Positions 7,690-9,478 of a stretch of 9,478 bases of DNA are shown here, one piece after another (the stretch's first letter is position 1; each line of letters begins with the position of its first letter). A program made the position numbers and the translations under genes. Where the stretch lies: the NCBI GenBank assembly GCA_964542475.1, contig CAZIUL010000103.1, forward strand, positions 1 through 9,478. The letters run 5' to 3'. Below the pieces are notes generated by a model. That model was given only the letters and a program-made list of their open reading frames with translations. It was not told the DNA's origin and did no database searches. The DNA comes from CAZIUL01 sp964542475. Its GTDB lineage: Bacteria > Planctomycetota > B15-G4 > CAYZWU01.

Positions 7690-7739
7690 AACAATGGAGG
7701 GCGCCAAGAGAAGAGGCGGCAACAGAGTGCCGCCCTCCA
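7690..7739. repeat. BIME-like repeat, copy A (one hairpin arm deleted)
   Basis: This copy shares a 16-nt opening block (7690-7705) and a 30-nt closing block (7710-7739) with copy B, each identical. Only AAGA (7706-7709) lies between them, where copy B has 20 nt. The closing block forms a perfect 7-bp hairpin, GGCGGCA (7715-7721) with TGCCGCC (7728-7734), around ACAGAG. The ends TGGAGGGCG (7695-7703) and CGCCCTCCA (7731-7739) are perfect 9-nt inverted repeats. The left hairpin has lost its second arm, so this looks like a deletion derivative of copy B. Confidence 0.75.
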
Positions 7740-7761
7740 AAAGATGGTCAACCGACCGGTT

Positions 7762-7827
7762 AACAATGGAGGGCGCCGCTTCGTCGGCGCCGGAACCGAA
7801 GAGGCGGCAACAGAGTGCCGCCCTCCA
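7762..7827. repeat. BIME-like repeat, copy B (intact pair of head-to-head hairpins)
   Basis: The left hairpin is GGCGCCG (7772-7778) with CGGCGCC (7785-7791), loop CTTCGT. The right hairpin is GGCGGCA (7803-7809) with TGCCGCC (7816-7822). Read on the minus strand, the right half also starts TGGAGGGCG and has a 6-nt loop, CTCTGT. Both halves are thus the same element in opposite orientation, the layout of a bacterial interspersed mosaic element made of two REP sequences. The stems differ by two compensatory pairs (C-G to G-C and G-C to A-T). A conserved GGAG-containing foot before the stem resembles the tetranucleotide foot of REPs moved by RAYT transposases. No RAYT gene is in the window. Confidence 0.75.
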
Positions 7828-7868
7828 GCCGCCGTTGCCCAACACACGCCGGGCGCACCAACCGCCAT

Positions 7869-7883
7869 CGGAATCGGGATCGG
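7869..7883. repeat. 15-nt repeat, inverted copy of the 3283-3297 sequence
   Basis: CGGAATCGGGATCGG is the exact reverse complement of the end of the CCCGAT hexamer run in the lysS upstream spacer. It is further evidence that this spacer is assembled from dispersed short repeats. Confidence 0.45.
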
Positions 7884-7885
7884 TT

Positions 7886-7907
7886 GCGGGTGAAGCCCGC
7901 TTTGTTT
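7886..7907 (+). terminator. Weak terminator-like hairpin ahead of the glycosyltransferase gene
   Basis: GCGGG (7886-7890) pairs with CCCGC (7896-7900) around TGAAG, followed by TTTGTTT. The stem is short and the T run is interrupted, so it would be leaky at best. It lies directly before the GGAGGAG ribosome binding site. It could reduce read-through from the YfhO gene, or it may be another REP-type palindrome. Confidence 0.3.
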
Positions 7908-7918
7908 GGAGGAGAGAG

Positions 7919-9337
7919 ATGTACGCTTCACGCAAAAAAAAGGGCCTTGCCGTAATCCACCTGACCTTCGAAGGGCTGCAGGTTGGAGGAGGAGGCGTGT
8001 GCACGGTCAACCGCGGCCACCTTGCCGCGCTCCCCGGGATCAAGGAAGCTCTCTTGAAGAGGGGCGTTGACATGACACCGTTTTTCTGCGAGACGCTTTA
8101 CGGGAAAGGGATATCCGGTTTCGACGAAAACAGCCACATCGCATCCAGGAAGACGCTCGAGGAAATGGGCGGCGGTCTTTTTTACATACTCAACCGCGCG
8201 CGCACGGGACGGCCTGCCTCGTGCAACTGGCCCGGGGGCGAGAATTTTTTCGGGACAGCGGAGAACACCCTGGCCGCTTCTGTCTCGGGCGCGACTCTCG
8301 CGAGAAACATCGCGCTTTCGTTCGAGAGGGCAGTGGTCTACTGCGATGACGCCGCCTTTGTAATGGCCCCCCTGATCGGCGCGATGCAGGCTAACGACGA
8401 GAAGATCCAGTGGATCTGGGTGGTGCACTCAACAACCCATACGCACGACGAAAAGCCTCTTGAGCCGGGCAAGTTCGGCATGGAAGCGGCCTGTGTCAAT
8501 GCATCCGCTGAATATTCGAACGTCCGGATCGGGGCGATAAGCGGATTCATCAAAAAACACCTCATCGAAAAATACAGCGCCTTGCCGGAGAGGATCGTTC
8601 CCTGCGGAAACGGGGTCGCCCCTTTGGACGAAAAGTACCGGATCCGGACACAGGAGCAGATACGGGAAAAAATCGAATCCGTCAACAGCAAGCAGAAGGA
8701 AGAGGACCGCATCCCGCTTGACAAGGCCCTGCTGCTTTCGTTCGGAAGGCCCGTGCCGTACAAGCGCCTCGACCTGACCTTGCGCGCGGCGGAAACGGAG
8801 CCGGGGCTGTTCCATCCTGTTGTCGTGACACTTGGCGAATACCCCGAGCTTCGCAAGCTCAGGCACGAGCTCAAAACAGGGGCCTCGATCATAAACGCCT
8901 TTGACTTCGAGCTCATATCCTGCCTTTGCCAGCACGAGAAAACCGCGGCCATCGCCATACTCGCGCACAACGAGCCATTCGGCCTCATTCCTTCGGAGGC
9001 CCGCCTGCTCGCGCGTTTAAAGGGGGGCATCCTCCTGCTTCCGGAGGATGGCGGAGGCCTGGCGGAACAGGTCCAGCACGGAAAAGACGGCTTCCTTCTC
9101 AAGGCTGTGGACCAGGTTTCACCAATCACGGATGCCGTGAAAAAAGTCATGGCCCTGAAACCGGACGAGGCAGACAGTATCAGGAACGGCGGAGTCAACA
9201 GCGTGTTTGAAGGGGGTTACACCTGGAGCAGCCGCATAATGGAAACGCTCTCCCTTGTCGACGAAAAAGTCGCCCCATACAAAGATGAAGTGATCACAGA
9301 GATCAGTAAAGAAGAGAAGAGGGCCCTGGGCGGATGA
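7919..9337 (+). CDS. GT-B fold glycosyltransferase, GT4-like
   Basis: This 472-residue protein is predicted to be a cytoplasmic retaining glycosyltransferase. The N-terminal domain begins with an IHLTFEGLQVGGGGVCTVNRG stretch (13-33), whose glycine loop is the place where glycogen synthase-like enzymes bind donor phosphate. VHSTTHTH (169-176) and CGNGV (229-233) follow. The C-terminal domain opens with LSFGRPVPYKRLD (273-285). It also carries HNEPFGLIPSE (350-360), whose E352 and E360 form the EX7E motif, and then PEDGGGLAEQVQHGKDGFL (375-393), as in GT4 nucleotide-sugar binding. There is no signal peptide or membrane segment. The donor and acceptor cannot be read from sequence. I chose ATG 7919 because GGAGGAG (7908-7914) lies just upstream. 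The frame is open back to ATG 7694, but those 75 extra residues are encoded by palindromic repeats and are low-complexity, so they are rejected. No clear promoter lies in the spacer, so co-transcription with the YfhO gene is likely. Confidence 0.85.
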   Translation: MYASRKKKGLAVIHLTFEGLQVGGGGVCTVNRGHLAALPGIKEALLKRGVDMTPFFCETLYGKGISGFDENSHIASRKTLEEMGGGLFYILNRARTGRPASCNWPGGENFFGTAENTLAASVSGATLARNIALSFERAVVYCDDAAFVMAPLIGAMQANDEKIQWIWVVHSTTHTHDEKPLEPGKFGMEAACVNASAEYSNVRIGAISGFIKKHLIEKYSALPERIVPCGNGVAPLDEKYRIRTQEQIREKIESVNSKQKEEDRIPLDKALLLSFGRPVPYKRLDLTLRAAETEPGLFHPVVVTLGEYPELRKLRHELKTGASIINAFDFELISCLCQHEKTAAIAILAHNEPFGLIPSEARLLARLKGGILLLPEDGGGLAEQVQHGKDGFLLKAVDQVSPITDAVKKVMALKPDEADSIRNGGVNSVFEGGYTWSSRIMETLSLVDEKVAPYKDEVITEISKEEKRALGG

Positions 9338-9366
9338 TACGGGAACGATACGGAGTCAGCCCGCTT

Positions 9367-9383
9367 ATTTCATACTCTTCGTC
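9367..9383 (-). repeat. 17-nt repeat, right copy of an inverted pair
   Basis: ATTTCATACTCTTCGTC is the exact reverse complement of 4925-4941. On the minus strand it sits in a short open frame ending YSYLATKSMK-stop, with a stop codon 18 codons upstream of that frame's own stop, so it does not belong to a visible gene. Confidence 0.55.
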
Positions 9384-9424
9384 GCGAGGTAGCTGTAAAC
9401 TGTGTTGTGGCAAGGCGCATGTCA

Positions 9425-9468
9425 GGAGACGACCGCAGGCCTGTTCCTACAGGTTGAGGATCGTCTCC
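9425..9468. other. Two-tier hairpin, possible structured RNA or repeat end
   Basis: GGAGACGA (9425-9432) pairs perfectly with TCGTCTCC (9461-9468). Inside, CCTGT (9440-9444) pairs with ACAGG (9449-9453) around the tetraloop TCCT, extended by two G-T wobbles. A mismatched internal loop separates the two stems. No T run follows on either strand, so it is not an intrinsic terminator. It could be a dispersed palindrome, the end of a small mobile element or a structured RNA that continues past the window edge. Confidence 0.4.
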
Positions 9469-9478
9469 CGGCATGAAA

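Noticed and set aside
7690..7827. CRISPR-like direct repeats
   Set aside because: There are only two copies, the units are internally palindromic and differ by a deletion, and there are no regular spacers or cas genes.
7063..8073. Long minus-strand open frame (336 codons) across the YfhO gene end and the repeat spacer
   Set aside because: It is antisense to two well-supported genes, shows no domain, and runs through palindromic repeats. Long shadow frames are expected in GC-rich coding DNA.
8338..9198. Minus-strand open frame (286 codons) opposite the glycosyltransferase gene
   Set aside because: It is antisense to a clear GT-B gene and has no motif or promoter of its own.
9367..9478. 3' end of a minus-strand gene entering from the right
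   Set aside because: The frame ending in LATKSMK has an in-frame stop 18 codons before its terminal stop, and the alternative frame gives only 16 residues.

Overview
The window carries five complete protein genes and several structured intergenic spacers. The DNA is GC-rich, its genes have Shine-Dalgarno sites, and sigma70-like promoters can be recognised, so the source is a bacterium. The gene set (RecD2 helicase, class II LysRS, a YfhO-type membrane protein and a GT-B glycosyltransferase) does not fix the phylum. The many short palindromic repeats give an impression of Desulfobacterota or a similar GC-rich, repeat-laden lineage, but this is weak inference. No phage, plasmid, CRISPR, rRNA or tRNA gene is visible.

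Layout. On the minus strand (6-3111) a radical SAM protein is followed after 1 nt by a RecD2-type helicase, forming a two-gene operon with a good sigma70-like promoter at 3164-3191. A divergent spacer (3112-3437) holds this promoter, a GC-rich palindrome, a CCCGAT hexamer run and a terminator-like stem-loop with T runs on both strands. On the plus strand, lysS (3438-4910) is followed by a spacer with two candidate promoters. Then come a large YfhO-family membrane protein (5128-7686) and a GT4-like glycosyltransferase (7919-9337). The 232-nt spacer between those two genes is packed with palindromic repeats. The right end (9338-9478) has no gene but contains an inverted copy of a 17-mer from downstream of lysS and a strong two-tier hairpin.

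How the genes work together. RecD2 (DNA repair) and LysRS (translation) are housekeeping genes. The membrane protein and the cytoplasmic GT-B enzyme probably act in envelope or exopolysaccharide glycosylation, as inferred from family and adjacency; no substrate can be named.

Most noteworthy. The 7690-7827 spacer holds two copies of a BIME-like element. Each copy is built from two head-to-head REP-like hairpins starting TGGAGGGC. In the intact copy the two hairpin stems differ by two compensatory base-pair changes, which suggests selection on the fold. An exact 17-bp inverted repeat brackets the YfhO-glycosyltransferase pair. I found no clear sign of a wholly new multi-gene system.
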